A DNA stretch of 64,000 nt from Patescibacterium sp964487795 (GCA_964487795.1 CAZASI010000002.1:62001-126000); one strand, 5' to 3'. Shown: positions 14,801 through 24,300, numbered from the stretch's first letter. Numbers and translations are program-made. Notes: generated by a model from the letters alone, not told the origin.

Positions 14801-15725
14801 AGTCTGTAACTATTTTTTCAACGTCAGCGACGTTCTCCGTGTCCATTAATTGTATACGTAATTCCTTGGCGCCGTCAAAGCCGTTGGCATAGGCTTTGTA
14901 ATGTTTGCGCATGATATGAAACGATTTATGAGCGTCGAGCAGTTCATCAAATAATTTGGTATGCTCAAGCATCGCTTCTAATCTTTCTTTAACGCTGGGA
15001 ATTTTTTCAGTAAAAAGCCAAGGATTTCCAAAAATTGCTCGACCGAGCATAACTCCGTCGCAACCGGTCGCTTCAACTTTAGCGCGTCCGTCAGCTAAAT
15101 CAAGTACATCACCATTACCAACAATAAGTACTCCTGAACCTTTGGCAATATTAACAGCTTCTTTAATTGTGTCCCAGTGCGCCGGAACTTTAGACATTTC
15201 TTTTCGGGTGCGCGCATGGATAATTACTGCGGCAGGTTTTTCTTCAAGCAGTACCGGCAACCATTCATTCAAAATATTTCTACCATCACCAATTCTCGTT
15301 TTAATTGAGAGCGGTAGATTGGGTGCGCCAGCCTTCGCGGCACGAATTAATTCGCGGGCCAGATCCGGTTGCCGGATGAGCGCCGCACCAGCTTTTTGTT
15401 TCATGACATTTTTATCCGGGCATCCCATATTAATATCAATGCCGTCAAAGCCAAGTTCAGCAATCAGTTGAGCGGCCTCAAAAACTTTATCAGGCTTGGC
15501 GCTAAAAATTTGTGCAATAATCGGACGTTCAATTTCCGAATATTTTAAATCAATCAACAAAGCTTCACGCCCGGCTGAAGCTAAGCCGTCAGCCGAAACA
15601 AACTCAGTATAGAAAATATCGGGTTTACCGTATGTCGCAATTACGCGTCTAAAGGCCGCGTCTGTGACATTAGCCATTGGCGCAAGAATAAAAAATGGAC
15701 GCTTGAGTGAGTGCCAGAAATTCAT
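14784..15725 (-). CDS. dus: tRNA-dihydrouridine synthase
   Basis: A 313-aa FMN enzyme that reduces uridines in the tRNA D-loop. An alpha/beta barrel opens with FILAPMANVTDAAFRRV. It has the active-site Cys in DINMGCPDKNV (~99) and the FMN/phosphate-binding segments KTRIGDG, IHARTR and IVGNGDV followed by GCDGVMLGRAIFGNPW. The C-terminal helical domain binds tRNA. It belongs to the DusB-like branch by overall pattern. It overlaps the downstream HIT gene, and no SD is visible. Confidence 0.93.
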   Translation of the reverse strand: MNFWHSLKRPFFILAPMANVTDAAFRRVIATYGKPDIFYTEFVSADGLASAGREALLIDLKYSEIERPIIAQIFSAKPDKVFEAAQLIAELGFDGIDINMGCPDKNVMKQKAGAALIRQPDLARELIRAAKAGAPNLPLSIKTRIGDGRNILNEWLPVLLEEKPAAVIIHARTRKEMSKVPAHWDTIKEAVNIAKGSGVLIVGNGDVLDLADGRAKVEATGCDGVMLGRAIFGNPWLFTEKIPSVKERLEAMLEHTKLFDELLDAHKSFHIMRKHYKAYANGFDGAKELRIQLMDTENVADVEKIVTDYVKHL

Positions 15726-15729
15726 TTCA

Positions 15730-16296
15730 TTATTCTAAAATAATTCGAGCCGTGCTGATCAAAATCCAAAGCCCGATTGAATTTAAAACAAAGCTCAAAA
15801 TAATAAACTGCCACTTTTTTATTTTACTTGCGGAAAGCAGTCCCACTCCCAAATCGTCAGGCAGGGGAGATGCAATAATGATCGCACCGATAACTGGGGT
15901 CAGCCACGCAAAATAATGCGTGCGGAAAATGTGCATAAAAGGCTTTGCGACAATTTTTGTTATAATTGGTTCTAACTCACTAAAAACTTTATCCTTAAAA
16001 AAACTAAATATAATAAAATCGCCGAGTACCGAACCCACACCAGCTAAAATGCACAATTCGTATATGTTAAGAGTTCCGCTGAGTTCATACAAAATTACTA
16101 ACGCGGGAGCTGCTGTAAAAGTCATAACTGACAGCATTCCGATGATAACCGCACCTAGATAGCCCCAGTCGCCAATCTGAGCAATCATATCTTTTACAAA
16201 AGGAGTGTCTGCTAAGAATATAAAAACAACAATACTCACTAAAAGTAAAATGGTGTTTTTATAATGCCAATGTCGATAAGAAGAAAAATGTATCAT
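15730..16296 (-). CDS. Membrane protein, possibly DedA/VTT-like
   Basis: A 188-aa protein with about five hydrophobic segments. Two regions resemble the re-entrant parts of the DedA/VTT (SNARE-associated) family: AGVGSVLGDFIIFSFF and the acidic/proline motif in IIASPLPDDLGVGLLSASKI. DedA proteins are linked to lipid carrier translocation across membranes. The assignment is by pattern only. It lies 4 nt upstream of dus on the same strand, so the two are probably one transcript. Confidence 0.6.
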   Translation of the reverse strand: MIHFSSYRHWHYKNTILLLVSIVVFIFLADTPFVKDMIAQIGDWGYLGAVIIGMLSVMTFTAAPALVILYELSGTLNIYELCILAGVGSVLGDFIIFSFFKDKVFSELEPIITKIVAKPFMHIFRTHYFAWLTPVIGAIIIASPLPDDLGVGLLSASKIKKWQFIILSFVLNSIGLWILISTARIILE

Positions 16297-16372
16297 ATTT
16301 ACTTTAGTATAGCCTGTTTTTTATTTTTGTCTAAATACGATATACTGACTAAAAGAAATATACTCATATTAT

Positions 16373-16786
16373 ATGTTGAAATTTATACGAGCCAATTCTC
16401 TCTATATTGGACTAAGCATCGCTTTAGTCGGCTTTGTTGGCAGCTTATACTTTAGTGAGGTTATGGGTATGCAGCCCTGCTTGTTGTGTTGGTATCAGAG
16501 AATCGCCTTGTATCCGCTTGTTATTATCTTTATAGTCGGTATTATTAAGAAAACTCGTGACGCCTGGGATTATGCCATACCCTTGGTCGGTATTGGATCG
16601 CTAATCGGTTTATACCAAGTCTTACTAGTTCAAGGAGTTATAGCGGAAGGAGCGGCTACATGCTCGCTTGGCGTGCCTTGTGCACAAGTGACCTGGAGCC
16701 TCTTTGGTTTTATTACTATTCCCTTACTCTCATTCCTGGCCTTTGTTTTCCTGCTTGGCCTCTATTTTATTAATAAAAATAAGTAA
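16373..16786 (+). CDS. dsbB: DsbB/BdbC-like disulfide bond formation protein
   Basis: A 137-aa four-helix membrane protein that reoxidises DsbA and passes electrons to quinone. The first Cys pair is in PCLLCWYQR (~36-43) and the second in CSLGVPCAQ. The DsbA gene begins 1 nt after the stop, giving a complete oxidative folding pair. TATACT-like -10 elements lie upstream, with no SD. Confidence 0.93.
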   Translation: MLKFIRANSLYIGLSIALVGFVGSLYFSEVMGMQPCLLCWYQRIALYPLVIIFIVGIIKKTRDAWDYAIPLVGIGSLIGLYQVLLVQGVIAEGAATCSLGVPCAQVTWSLFGFITIPLLSFLAFVFLLGLYFINKNK

Positions 16787-16787
16787 G

Positions 16788-17438
16788 ATGAAAAATATAC
16801 CAACAGAATACAAAGTATTAGCCGCTATCGGAATAATTGTTGTTATTGGCGGTTTTTTATTGTTTAAATATGGTTCTAATGAACCGGTGTCTGAGACCTT
16901 GGTTGATAGACCAAGCGCATATTCAAAGGGTGGGCAGGAAGCCAAGGTTATTTTGACCGAATTTGCGGATTTTCAATGCCCGGCTTGTGCAAGCTCCCAA
17001 TCGATGCTAACGCGTCTTACGAGCGAATATGGAGCTGATTTAAAGCTTGTATTCAGGCATTTCCCCTTAGTGGGGCATCCATTGGCGCAAGTCTCAGCTG
17101 AGGCAGCAGAAGCGGCCGGTGCGCAGGGAAAATTTTGGCAAATGCATGATGCGTTATATAAGAATCAGAATGAATGGGGAAATACGAGTAAGTCTTTATC
17201 AGAAAAAGAAGCAATTGAATTGTTTAAAAAATATGGACGCGATATTGGTTTAGATGACGCAAAATTTACTCAAGATATGGAGCAAAACGCTTATCGAACT
17301 AATATTACGGGGGATATGGACTCGGGAGGACGAGCGGGAGTCAATGCTACACCGACATTTTTTATCAATGGCGTGAAGACCAAGGATCCGAGCTATCAGA
17401 CGCTAAAAGAAATGATAGATAAGGCTCTGGCACAGTAG
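16788..17438 (+). CDS. DsbA-family thiol:disulfide oxidoreductase, membrane anchored
   Basis: A 216-aa protein with an N-terminal membrane anchor (residues ~9-26) and a thioredoxin fold with helical insert. The active site is CPAC in FADFQCPACASSQ (~63-66), and the cis-Pro loop is TPTFFINGV. It introduces disulfides in exported proteins. The ATG at 16788, immediately after dsbB, was chosen because the upstream extension would run through dsbB. Exported proteins here with paired cysteines (9056 gene, the 25810 repeat protein) are plausible substrates. Confidence 0.92.
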   Translation: MKNIPTEYKVLAAIGIIVVIGGFLLFKYGSNEPVSETLVDRPSAYSKGGQEAKVILTEFADFQCPACASSQSMLTRLTSEYGADLKLVFRHFPLVGHPLAQVSAEAAEAAGAQGKFWQMHDALYKNQNEWGNTSKSLSEKEAIELFKKYGRDIGLDDAKFTQDMEQNAYRTNITGDMDSGGRAGVNATPTFFINGVKTKDPSYQTLKEMIDKALAQ

Positions 17439-17441
17439 TAG

Positions 17442-17469
17442 TTGACAAAGATCTGATTTTCAATAATAG
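17442..17469 (+). promoter_or_regulatory. Promoter for the 17515 gene
   Basis: TTGACA (17442-17447), 16-bp spacer, TAATAG (17464-17469). It lies just after the dsbA stop and starts a short leader with a strong SD. Confidence 0.65.
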
Positions 17470-17514
17470 TACTATACAATAACGTTTTTAAAGTTCTTTT
17501 AAAAGGAGAAAAAT

Positions 17515-18153
17515 ATGACTGGCAAACAGAAAATCTGCCTCCTGCTTTTTGTTATTGTTGCGGGATTTTGGTGTTTTAAGGCTTTGGATATACTGGCTGA
17601 TTCAGTACTTACGTATTATGCATCTTCAGATCCAACAACAAACTCGCTCGATTTTAGACCGCGAGTTAGTGAATTAAGCGCTGATATCAATCTTCTTCAG
17701 ATAGATGTTGATATCTTGAGCCATGTTGATGCTGAAAAAATACGGCAGGGCGTTGTAGATAGTTTGGGTAAGCAATATGCTCCGAGCAGAATATTTGGCA
17801 ACCGCATTCTTTTTGATATCGAAGTATTACCTAATCTTACAGCCGGGTATGATGAAGCAGAATTTATTTCTGACGATTCTAACGCAGTTGTTAACTATAG
17901 TAATATCGAGCCAAATTTTAAGCCAGAAGATCCACTTTATCTTTTTATCGATCCGATTGACGGATATTCATTGTACGTTCATCTTTTCGTAATCGACAAA
18001 AAAGAAACCGAGGAGTCATTGGCAGCACTTATGCTCTGGGTAATTCGAAGCTACTTGCCTCAAGCGTATGATCGAGGCTGGTATTTTCCTGAGTTATACG
18101 AAAAGATTGAACCGCCGCCAAATGGCCAACGTTTACTCTGGTCAGTCAGATAA
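17515..18153 (+). CDS. Hypothetical membrane-anchored protein
   Basis: A 212-aa protein with one N-terminal hydrophobic segment (residues ~7-25) and an extracytoplasmic acidic domain rich in Asp, Tyr and beta strands. I do not recognise it. The start is set by AAAGGAG 6 nt before the ATG. It has its own promoter at 17442 and a terminator at 18166, so it is a single-gene unit of the SD-bearing orphan class. Confidence 0.7.
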   Translation: MTGKQKICLLLFVIVAGFWCFKALDILADSVLTYYASSDPTTNSLDFRPRVSELSADINLLQIDVDILSHVDAEKIRQGVVDSLGKQYAPSRIFGNRILFDIEVLPNLTAGYDEAEFISDDSNAVVNYSNIEPNFKPEDPLYLFIDPIDGYSLYVHLFVIDKKETEESLAALMLWVIRSYLPQAYDRGWYFPELYEKIEPPPNGQRLLWSVR

Positions 18154-18165
18154 ACAAGTTAACAA

Positions 18166-18190
18166 AAACCCGTCGAATTACGACGGGTTT
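18166..18190. terminator. Bidirectional terminator
   Basis: Perfect 10-bp stem AAACCCGTCG / CGACGGGTTT with loop AATTA between convergent genes. Its right arm overlaps the stop codon of the leftward regulator. Confidence 0.87.
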
Positions 18191-18518
18191 ATTGTTTCCA
18201 GATTTGGACATATTGTCCAAGTCCATTTTTTATAAATTTATTTTTGAGTTTTGTTGATTTAAAAAGAAAGTCGATTAAGGATTTAAGGTTGATCTGATAG
18301 CGGTTACCCACAACCTTAAAAGCTAAGAGGTTTGCCTCGATTGCACGTCGAATTGTTTTACTCTGTACCCCGCCAAACTTAGCTGCTTCAGATACAGAAA
18401 TCCACAGGGGAATAGATACTTCACGCGGTGGCAATTCTAAATCTTTGCTCGCTGATTTTTTTCGCGGGCGTTTAGCTTGAGGACTTAGAAAATTTGTTTG
18501 AAAGATTGTATCTACCAT
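18189..18518 (-). CDS. MerR/excisionase-like helix-turn-helix DNA-binding protein
   Basis: A 109-aa protein. A basic, disordered N-terminus (KRPRKKSASK) is followed by a winged helix-turn-helix of the MerR/excisionase type (~38-86): WISVSEAAKFGGVQSKTIRRAIE, then AFKVVGNRYQINLKSLIDFL. It probably binds the inverted repeats immediately upstream (18523-18624) and so controls itself and perhaps the divergent ECF sigma operon. No partner integrase is seen. No SD. Confidence 0.78.
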   Translation of the reverse strand: MVDTIFQTNFLSPQAKRPRKKSASKDLELPPREVSIPLWISVSEAAKFGGVQSKTIRRAIEANLLAFKVVGNRYQINLKSLIDFLFKSTKLKNKFIKNGLGQYVQIWKQ

Positions 18519-18522
18519 ATTT

Positions 18523-18624
18523 AATAATCACATGATAAGTCTATATTAGTGTAGACTTATCAATGCAATAAAATAGTGATTATTTTTGAATATATTTTTA
18601 AGTCCAATAATTACTGGACTTATC
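18523..18624. promoter_or_regulatory. Array of inverted repeats upstream of the HTH gene
   Basis: Three symmetric elements. AATAATCAC (18523-18531) / GTGATTATT (18576-18584) forms an outer pair. It encloses GATAAGTCTA (18534-18543) / TAGACTTATC (18552-18561) with an 8-nt spacer. AAGTCCA (18600-18606) / TGGACTT (18615-18621), again with an 8-nt spacer, is followed by ATC. The shared half-site TNGACTTATC at equal spacing points to two operators for one dimeric regulator. Confidence 0.65.
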
Positions 18625-18847
18625 GTACTATGTGATATCTTGGCACAAGAGCTAAGATTTATCAAGCAATTTGAGTATTGGCTAAGAGTTTAGATATCAA
18701 AGTGATTTGCTTAAAGTATATTGTTGTTTCTCTTGCCTAAGGCTCAAATATGTGTTATTTTGAATGATGCGAGATGAGGTGTCCATATCATAATTTTTAG
18801 TATAAAAGGGTTAGTGTAACGCTTTTATTTTTTTTACGTATTACTAC
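18625..18847 (+). promoter_or_regulatory. Leader region of the ECF sigma gene
   Basis: Gap of 223 nt after the operator array. A TTGCCT (18733-18738)-17-TATTTT (18756-18761) pair may be the promoter. Downstream is a possible 9-codon leader ORF (18764-18793, MMRDEVSIS) and then a terminator-like hairpin. No other gene is seen. Confidence 0.35.
18804..18835 (+). terminator. Terminator-like hairpin just before the sigma factor start
   Basis: AAAAG-G-GTTA / TAAC-G-CTTTT (18804-18826, one mismatch) with loop GTG, then A and eight T. It ends 12 nt before the ATG of the sigma gene, where it would act as an attenuator or end a small upstream RNA. Confidence 0.55.
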
Positions 18848-19453
18848 ATGAACAAGCCGAAGAAAAGCTCCATTTTTGGGAGCGAACAAGTACTTTTTCT
18901 GAGACTGAAAAAGCATAAAGATAAGCAGGCTTTTATAGAAGCCTATGATCTTTATATCGAGCAGATCTATCGGTTTGTGTATTTTAAAATAGGTTCCAAA
19001 GAAGACGCCGAGGATATTACCTCGCAAGTATTTTTGAAGTGCTGGAATTATATATATGAAGGTAACCTTGAGAGTCATGATACTCTTAAGCCCCTTCTCT
19101 ATAAGATTGCGCGTAACACCGTAATCGATCATTACCGCAGTTCGAAAGACAAACAAAATGTTTCTTTGGAAAATGCCGAAGAGTTAAGTGACGAAAAACA
19201 AAACCTTGAATTGGGTTTGGCCGTCGGCATGGACTTTCAAAAGATTATTACAGAAAAGCTCCCGCTCCTTAAGGAAGAATATCGGGACGTTATCATTCTC
19301 CGTTTCATCAACGAATTATCTGTCAGTGAAATTGCTCGCATCCTCTCAAAGACGAGCGGCAATATCCGCGTTCTTATTCACAGGGCTCTTCAATCACTTC
19401 AAGGCATTGCCTCTGAAGAAGGAGATGAAGAGAATAAACAAGATCATGACTGA
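18848..19453 (+). CDS. ECF-type RNA polymerase sigma factor
   Basis: A 201-aa sigma-70 family protein with only regions 2 and 4. Region 2 (~25-100) has YRFVYFKIGSKEDAEDITSQVFLKCW and the DNA-melting part IARNTVIDHYRSSK. Region 4 (~140-190) has EEYRDVIILRFINELSVSEIARIL and a recognition helix ending VLIHRALQSL. It directs polymerase to a special regulon. The downstream gene overlaps its end and is a probable membrane anti-sigma factor. No SD. Confidence 0.92.
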   Translation: MNKPKKSSIFGSEQVLFLRLKKHKDKQAFIEAYDLYIEQIYRFVYFKIGSKEDAEDITSQVFLKCWNYIYEGNLESHDTLKPLLYKIARNTVIDHYRSSKDKQNVSLENAEELSDEKQNLELGLAVGMDFQKIITEKLPLLKEEYRDVIILRFINELSVSEIARILSKTSGNIRVLIHRALQSLQGIASEEGDEENKQDHD

Positions 19454-20123
19454 GAAAGAATTGGTAAAAAATTTAGCAGCGCTACAAAGCGTCACTCCGA
19501 ATCGCGATTGGGTATCCCGCAACCGCGAGGTTTTGTCATATCAGATTTTTAACGGCTCGGAATACGCTGAAACTAAACTTGGTTTTTTCGAAAGCCTGTC
19601 TTTGATTTCAAAGCGTCTCCTTCAACCAACTCCAATCGCAGCTTTGATCGCTGTTTGTTTGATGGTGGGCGGAGTATTTGCTTCAAACAATTCAATGCCT
19701 GACTCTCCTTTATATATAGCGAAGACTTTGAGCGAACGCGTGCAACTAACTGCTACTTTTAGTGAAACGGCTAAAGCTCGCTTGAATCTTGAGTTTGCCA
19801 GTCAGCGCGCCGCGGAAATGGAAAAGTTAAGTGCCAATGAAGCAATTGAAAACAATAAACTAGAATCAGTTTCTGCAAACTTTAAAAAAGAAATCGAATC
19901 AGCTCGCGCGCGTATCAGTAAAATTAAACCTGCCGCCCCTGTTGTAACAGAAGTGGAATCTGAAGAGGTGATCAGCGCCGGAACCGAGAAGGACGACAAA
20001 GGTATTCAAATTGAAGTTCAGTCTGCCGAACAAGGCTTGAAAGAGGCAGAACAATTATTTAACGAAAAGGACTATGACGGCGCCGCTTCTAAATTAGAAG
20101 AACTCGGACGCAGTCTAAAATAG
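19446..20123 (+). CDS. Probable anti-sigma factor with DUF5667-like domain
   Basis: A 225-aa protein from ATG 19446; an ATG at 19425 in the same frame is an alternative. A cytoplasmic N-terminus of about 55 residues precedes one membrane helix (IAALIAVCLMVGGVFA). An extracytoplasmic helical region follows with the DUF5667-like pattern DSPLYIAKTLSERVQL and a second part with LEFASQRAAEMEKL. An acidic linker and helical end follow. It overlaps the sigma gene by 8 nt, the usual arrangement for sigma/anti-sigma pairs. Anti-sigma function is inferred from context. Confidence 0.7.
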   Translation: MTEKELVKNLAALQSVTPNRDWVSRNREVLSYQIFNGSEYAETKLGFFESLSLISKRLLQPTPIAALIAVCLMVGGVFASNNSMPDSPLYIAKTLSERVQLTATFSETAKARLNLEFASQRAAEMEKLSANEAIENNKLESVSANFKKEIESARARISKIKPAAPVVTEVESEEVISAGTEKDDKGIQIEVQSAEQGLKEAEQLFNEKDYDGAASKLEELGRSLK

Positions 20124-20204
20124 TCTCAGTTTGCGCTGTTCAATGTTTGAGTCGGTGAGGATTTAAACATTGAACCGTGTAAATTGAAAAAATGTAACAA
20201 AAAC

Positions 20205-20951
20205 ATGGCATACATCGAGCGACTGGTTATTAACGATACGACCAAGGCGGATATTTTGTATGATGAGCATATCGTGCGTTATCGCTTTGTAGCTCCGTAT
20301 GTCAAAAACAAACAAGTGCTTGATATTGCTTGCGGGTCCGGTTACGGAGCTGCGATTTTGGCTAAAGCCGGTGCTCGAGTAATCGGCATTGATTTAGACC
20401 TTGAAGCCTTGACTGAAGCTGAAAAAAACTATGGCTCGTCAGTAAGTTTTAAGCAGGGCGACGCCGCACAGATTCCTTTGGAAGATTCAAGCATTGATAT
20501 TGCGACATCATTTGAGACGATTGAGCATATTGGTAATTACGAAGATTTTGTTAAGGAGTTGCAGCGCGTTGTAAGTAATGAAGGTATCGTATTCATTTCA
20601 ACACCAAATAAAACAGTTTTCGGACAGAAGAATCCATTTCATGTTAAGGAATTTACTAAGGAAGAATTTTCTACTTTGTTAAAAAAATATTTTTCTCATG
20701 TACATATTCTTGAACAGAAGAATGGTATTGCCTCTGTTATTGCGGGCGACGGAGTAAGTGCTTTAAGTATTAATGATACTGAAAGCGAAGCATTATACTT
20801 TATGGCCGTATGTTCAAAAAGTGAAATTGTAACTCAATTTGGATCAGCTGCGTCTATTAATATGGCGGCACTTGAGCGAAGAGATAATAATCCGGCCTGG
20901 AAAGCAATTAACGTTTTATATAAGATCTTACAAAAATTACATATTATTTAG
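20205..20951 (+). CDS. Class I SAM-dependent methyltransferase
   Basis: A 248-aa protein with a Rossmann methyltransferase domain: motif I VLDIACGSGYGAAIL (~38-52), acidic motif II GIDLD, and post-motif ATSFETIEHI. It is similar to the Methyltransf_11 group. The substrate is unknown; the setting before an S-layer-like gene allows a role in modifying surface glycans or lipids, but this is a guess. The ATG at 20205 is preferred to an upstream TTG. No SD. Confidence 0.85.
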   Translation: MAYIERLVINDTTKADILYDEHIVRYRFVAPYVKNKQVLDIACGSGYGAAILAKAGARVIGIDLDLEALTEAEKNYGSSVSFKQGDAAQIPLEDSSIDIATSFETIEHIGNYEDFVKELQRVVSNEGIVFISTPNKTVFGQKNPFHVKEFTKEEFSTLLKKYFSHVHILEQKNGIASVIAGDGVSALSINDTESEALYFMAVCSKSEIVTQFGSAASINMAALERRDNNPAWKAINVLYKILQKLHII

Positions 20952-20954
20952 TTA

Positions 20955-20983
20955 TTGTTGATTTATGAGTGTATTAATATAGT
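20955..20983 (+). promoter_or_regulatory. Probable promoter of the S-layer-like gene
   Basis: TTGTTG (20955-20960), 17-bp spacer, TATAGT (20978-20983). Initiation near 20990 would give a leader of about 390 nt. Confidence 0.55.
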
Positions 20984-20989
20984 ACATTC

Positions 20990-21378
20990 ATAAATCCACA
21001 ATAAATCCTTTTATGACAAGAGTTGTAAAAGGGGAGTGGAGAGACCTACCTATGCCTTACGGCTTCGGTGGGCAGTAACGAAGCAAAGGTCGGTACCTTC
21101 GGGTAGCGTTACTCGGTTCCGGATTACGGAATCGCATTATAAACCTTCACAGTTTTTGAAAAGCAATTTTTCTTTGCTAATACTTAGAAAAATTCGATAA
21201 TACATCGATTTAGCTTTTTTCCGCATCTAGGTGGATACACCTTTTATGCGGAGCGTGAATTTCCCTATGCAATTTACTCTCTCGTTCTACTGGAATGTCC
21301 AGCTAGATGCGGAGAAGCGGGATTCCGATTGATGTATTCTCAAGCCTTTCAAATAACTCTAAGGAATTTACTGTACTT
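20990..21378 (+). promoter_or_regulatory. Long structured 5' leader of the S-layer-like gene, with competing helices
   Basis: A 427-nt gap without a convincing ORF. 5' part (21031-21134): AGTAACG (21074-21080) / CGTTACT (21107-21113), TACC-TTCG... type pairings near 21094-21105, and the 8-bp hairpin CGGTTCCG / CGGAATCG with loop GATTA (21114-21134). Middle: hairpin 21194-21208 followed by AGCTTTTTT (21212-21220), a weak terminator shape. 3' part: CCGCAT (21221-21226) closes with ATGCGG (21246-21251) over an inner AGGTG-GATA-CACCT. The same CCGCATCTAG (21221-21230) can instead pair perfectly with CTAGATGCGG at 21303-21312. Confidence 0.6.
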
Positions 21379-24300
21379 ATGAATACTTTACGCAAGATTT
21401 TTGCTAGCGCGTTGGTATTGGGCATGATGTTCAGCATGTTTGCCGGTATGAAAACCGTCAACGCTGCTGCTTCAGCAGGTTCATTGATCAAGATGAATGG
21501 TCTTTCGACTGTTTACTATCTTGGTTCCAACATGAAGCGCTATGTTTTCCCGAATGAAGCTACCTTTAAATCTTGGTACGCTGATTTCTCAAACGTTCAA
21601 ACGATCTCTCAGTCAGAACTTGAGAGCTACCCGTTGGGCGCTAACGTCACCATGCGCCCAGGCACATGGTTGATCAAGATCACAACCAACCCGACTGTGT
21701 ACGCAGTTGAACCGGGTGGAAAACTCCGCTCGATCGTTTCCGAAGCTAACGCCATTTCTCTTTGGGGCGCCAACTGGGCCTCTAAGGTTCGCGACGTTGC
21801 TGATGGATTCTTCACCAACTACACAATCACTACATCTTTGACCGCGGGTATGTACCCAGCCGGTTCATTGGTGAAGATGGCAAGCAGCGCTGATGTTTAC
21901 TACTTCGATGGTACTAACTATCGTAAGTTTGCTTCAGAGTCAGCTTTCACATCTAACCGTTTCCGCTTTGAGTTTGTCCAAACTGCTCCAAACACTATGA
22001 GCTTCACTCCTATGGGAGCTGACATCACTGGTGTTGAGTCTGGTTTGACTGACACTTCTTCAGGCGCTGGTGGTTCTATCACTGGTTCTGGTTTGTCTGT
22101 TGCTTTGTCTTCAAGCACTCCAGCTTCCACAACTTACCTACGCGATGTCTCAGGAACTCACGCTCAGGCGTTGGCTTCCTTCACGACTTTGAACTTCACT
22201 GCTTCTAACGACGGCGACGCTGTTGTTAACACAGTTAAAGTTACTCGTTCAGGTTTGTCCACCGACACTGACTTACAGAATGTGTACTTGTTCGATGGTA
22301 ATACTCAGATTGCTGATATGACCTCTTTTTCGAACAAGGTTATCACCTTCAATAACTCAGCTGGTTTGTTTACCGTTACTAAGGGTTCTACCCGCGCTAT
22401 CACCGTTAAGGCTGATATCGCAACCGGAACTTCAAACGTTTCAGGTATAATCCTTGGTGTCAACGCCGCTTCCGACGTTGTTGCTTCAGGTGCAACCATC
22501 ACTGGTTCATTCCCGATGACTGGTAACTCAATGGCCGTTAACACTGTTAGCGACTTGGGTTATTCCAACATCTCTTCATTCACTACTATCCCGGCTACTT
22601 TGGACCCAGGCTTGACTAACCAGGAACTCTGGCGTTTCAATGTCCAGGCTAACGACCAGGATATGGCGATTGAGAAGATCATGTTGACAGCTGTCGGTAC
22701 AATTTCCCAAACCGATTTGGCCAACTTTAAGTTGGAAGTCGGAGGCGTTCAGGTTGGCTCTACTGTAGCCAGCATGAATTCCGCTAAGGAACTTGTATTC
22801 AGCTTCTCAACTCCATGGGTTATTACTTCTGGCCAAACCAAGACTATCTCTCTTAAGGGCGATGTAATTGGTGGAACCGGACGTTCTTTCAAGTTCACAA
22901 TCAGAAAGGCCGCCGATTTCATGGTTAAGGATAACAACTACGGAGTATATGTTGCTCCTATGGTTTCAAGCGCTGCCTTCACTATTGTGCAGCCTTCTTC
23001 CAGTACTTCAATCAACAACGGTACTATGACCGTAGCTGTTGCCACGGATTCTCCGACTGGCAATGTTCCTGCTGCTGGTACTAACGTGCCGTTGGCTCGT
23101 TTCACTTACAAAGCAAATGGTGAAGACATCAAAGTCTCATCCGTTCGCGTTTCTGTTGACACAACATCTGCCATTGACGTTACCGATGATCTTAGAAACG
23201 GTAAACTTTACTTTAATGGCTCACAAGTTGGTTCAACTGACACTAAAGTTGACGACGTAACTACGAACGTATTCACAATGACCCAGGTCATTGCTGCGGG
23301 TACAACTGGTATCTTTGAATACCGTGCTGACTTGGTTGACGACACTGCTGGTGCAGCTCTTTTGAGCGGCGACACAGTTGTTGTTAGCTTGGTTGCAGGT
23401 ACAACTGATGCTACTGGTCAGTCTTCATTGGCTTCTATTGCCACTGCTAGTGCGACCGCTAGAACTCTAACTGTTGCCACTGGTACTTTGACTGTTGCCA
23501 AGAATCTTTCTTTGGCCAACTACTCAGCTAGCAACCCGACAGGTGTTGCCGGTGCTACTAACGCAAAAGTTGGTTCACTTGTAATCACTGCAGGCGCTGG
23601 TGAAGGCGTGACTGTTACTCAAATCGTCGTCGGTGACGAAGATGTTACAGCCGCTGTTTCTGACTTTGGTGCCAGCTTCCAGAACTTGACTCTTAAGAAC
23701 TCTGCAGGTGTAGCCTTGGCTACCACTCAGGGTACTTTGTCAAGCACTCAGGGTGCAGACTATACCTTTACTTTGAGCCCAGCTATCACTGTAGCTGCCG
23801 GTGCTCAGTACGTTGTTGACATTTATGCCGACATCTTGACTGGTACTGGTGGTGCTGGTACTTATACAGTTGCTGAACCAGGTTTGGAATTCGTTAACTT
23901 GAGTGCTACCACTTTGGTAACCTCAGTTGACGCTTATCCGACTGCGACCCTTGCTGATTTGCAGAATGTCTACATCGCCACAGGTGGTGCTTTGACAATC
24001 ACTGCTGATTCTTCAACCCCGATTGCCGCACAGGTTCTTATGGGTGAAGCTACTGCCACTGAATTTGCTAAACTTGAATTCGCGGCTTCTAGCTCTGAAG
24101 ACGTTAACGTCACCAGAATTGAAATTTCAGACAGTTCAACTGATTCTGAAAACTTGAATAGCATCTCACTCTGGGATGGTACAACTCAGGTTGGCGCAAC
24201 TTTGGCTGCCTTTGACGCAAGTCACAACGCCGCTTTCAACTTGGCTACTCCTTGGACAATTACCAAGGGTACCTCGAAGATTTTGACCGTTAAGGCTTTT

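Noticed and set aside
18189..18518. Phage excisionase
   Set aside because: The fold is compatible, but no integrase or phage genes are nearby and the gene is linked to operator repeats and a sigma operon, so a regulator is more likely.
21027..21134. Similarity of the S-layer leader to a yybP-ykoY (manganese) riboswitch because of GGGGAGTGG and AAGGTCGG segments
   Set aside because: The conserved internal loops could not be lined up and no transporter gene follows; a covariance search would be needed to reopen this.
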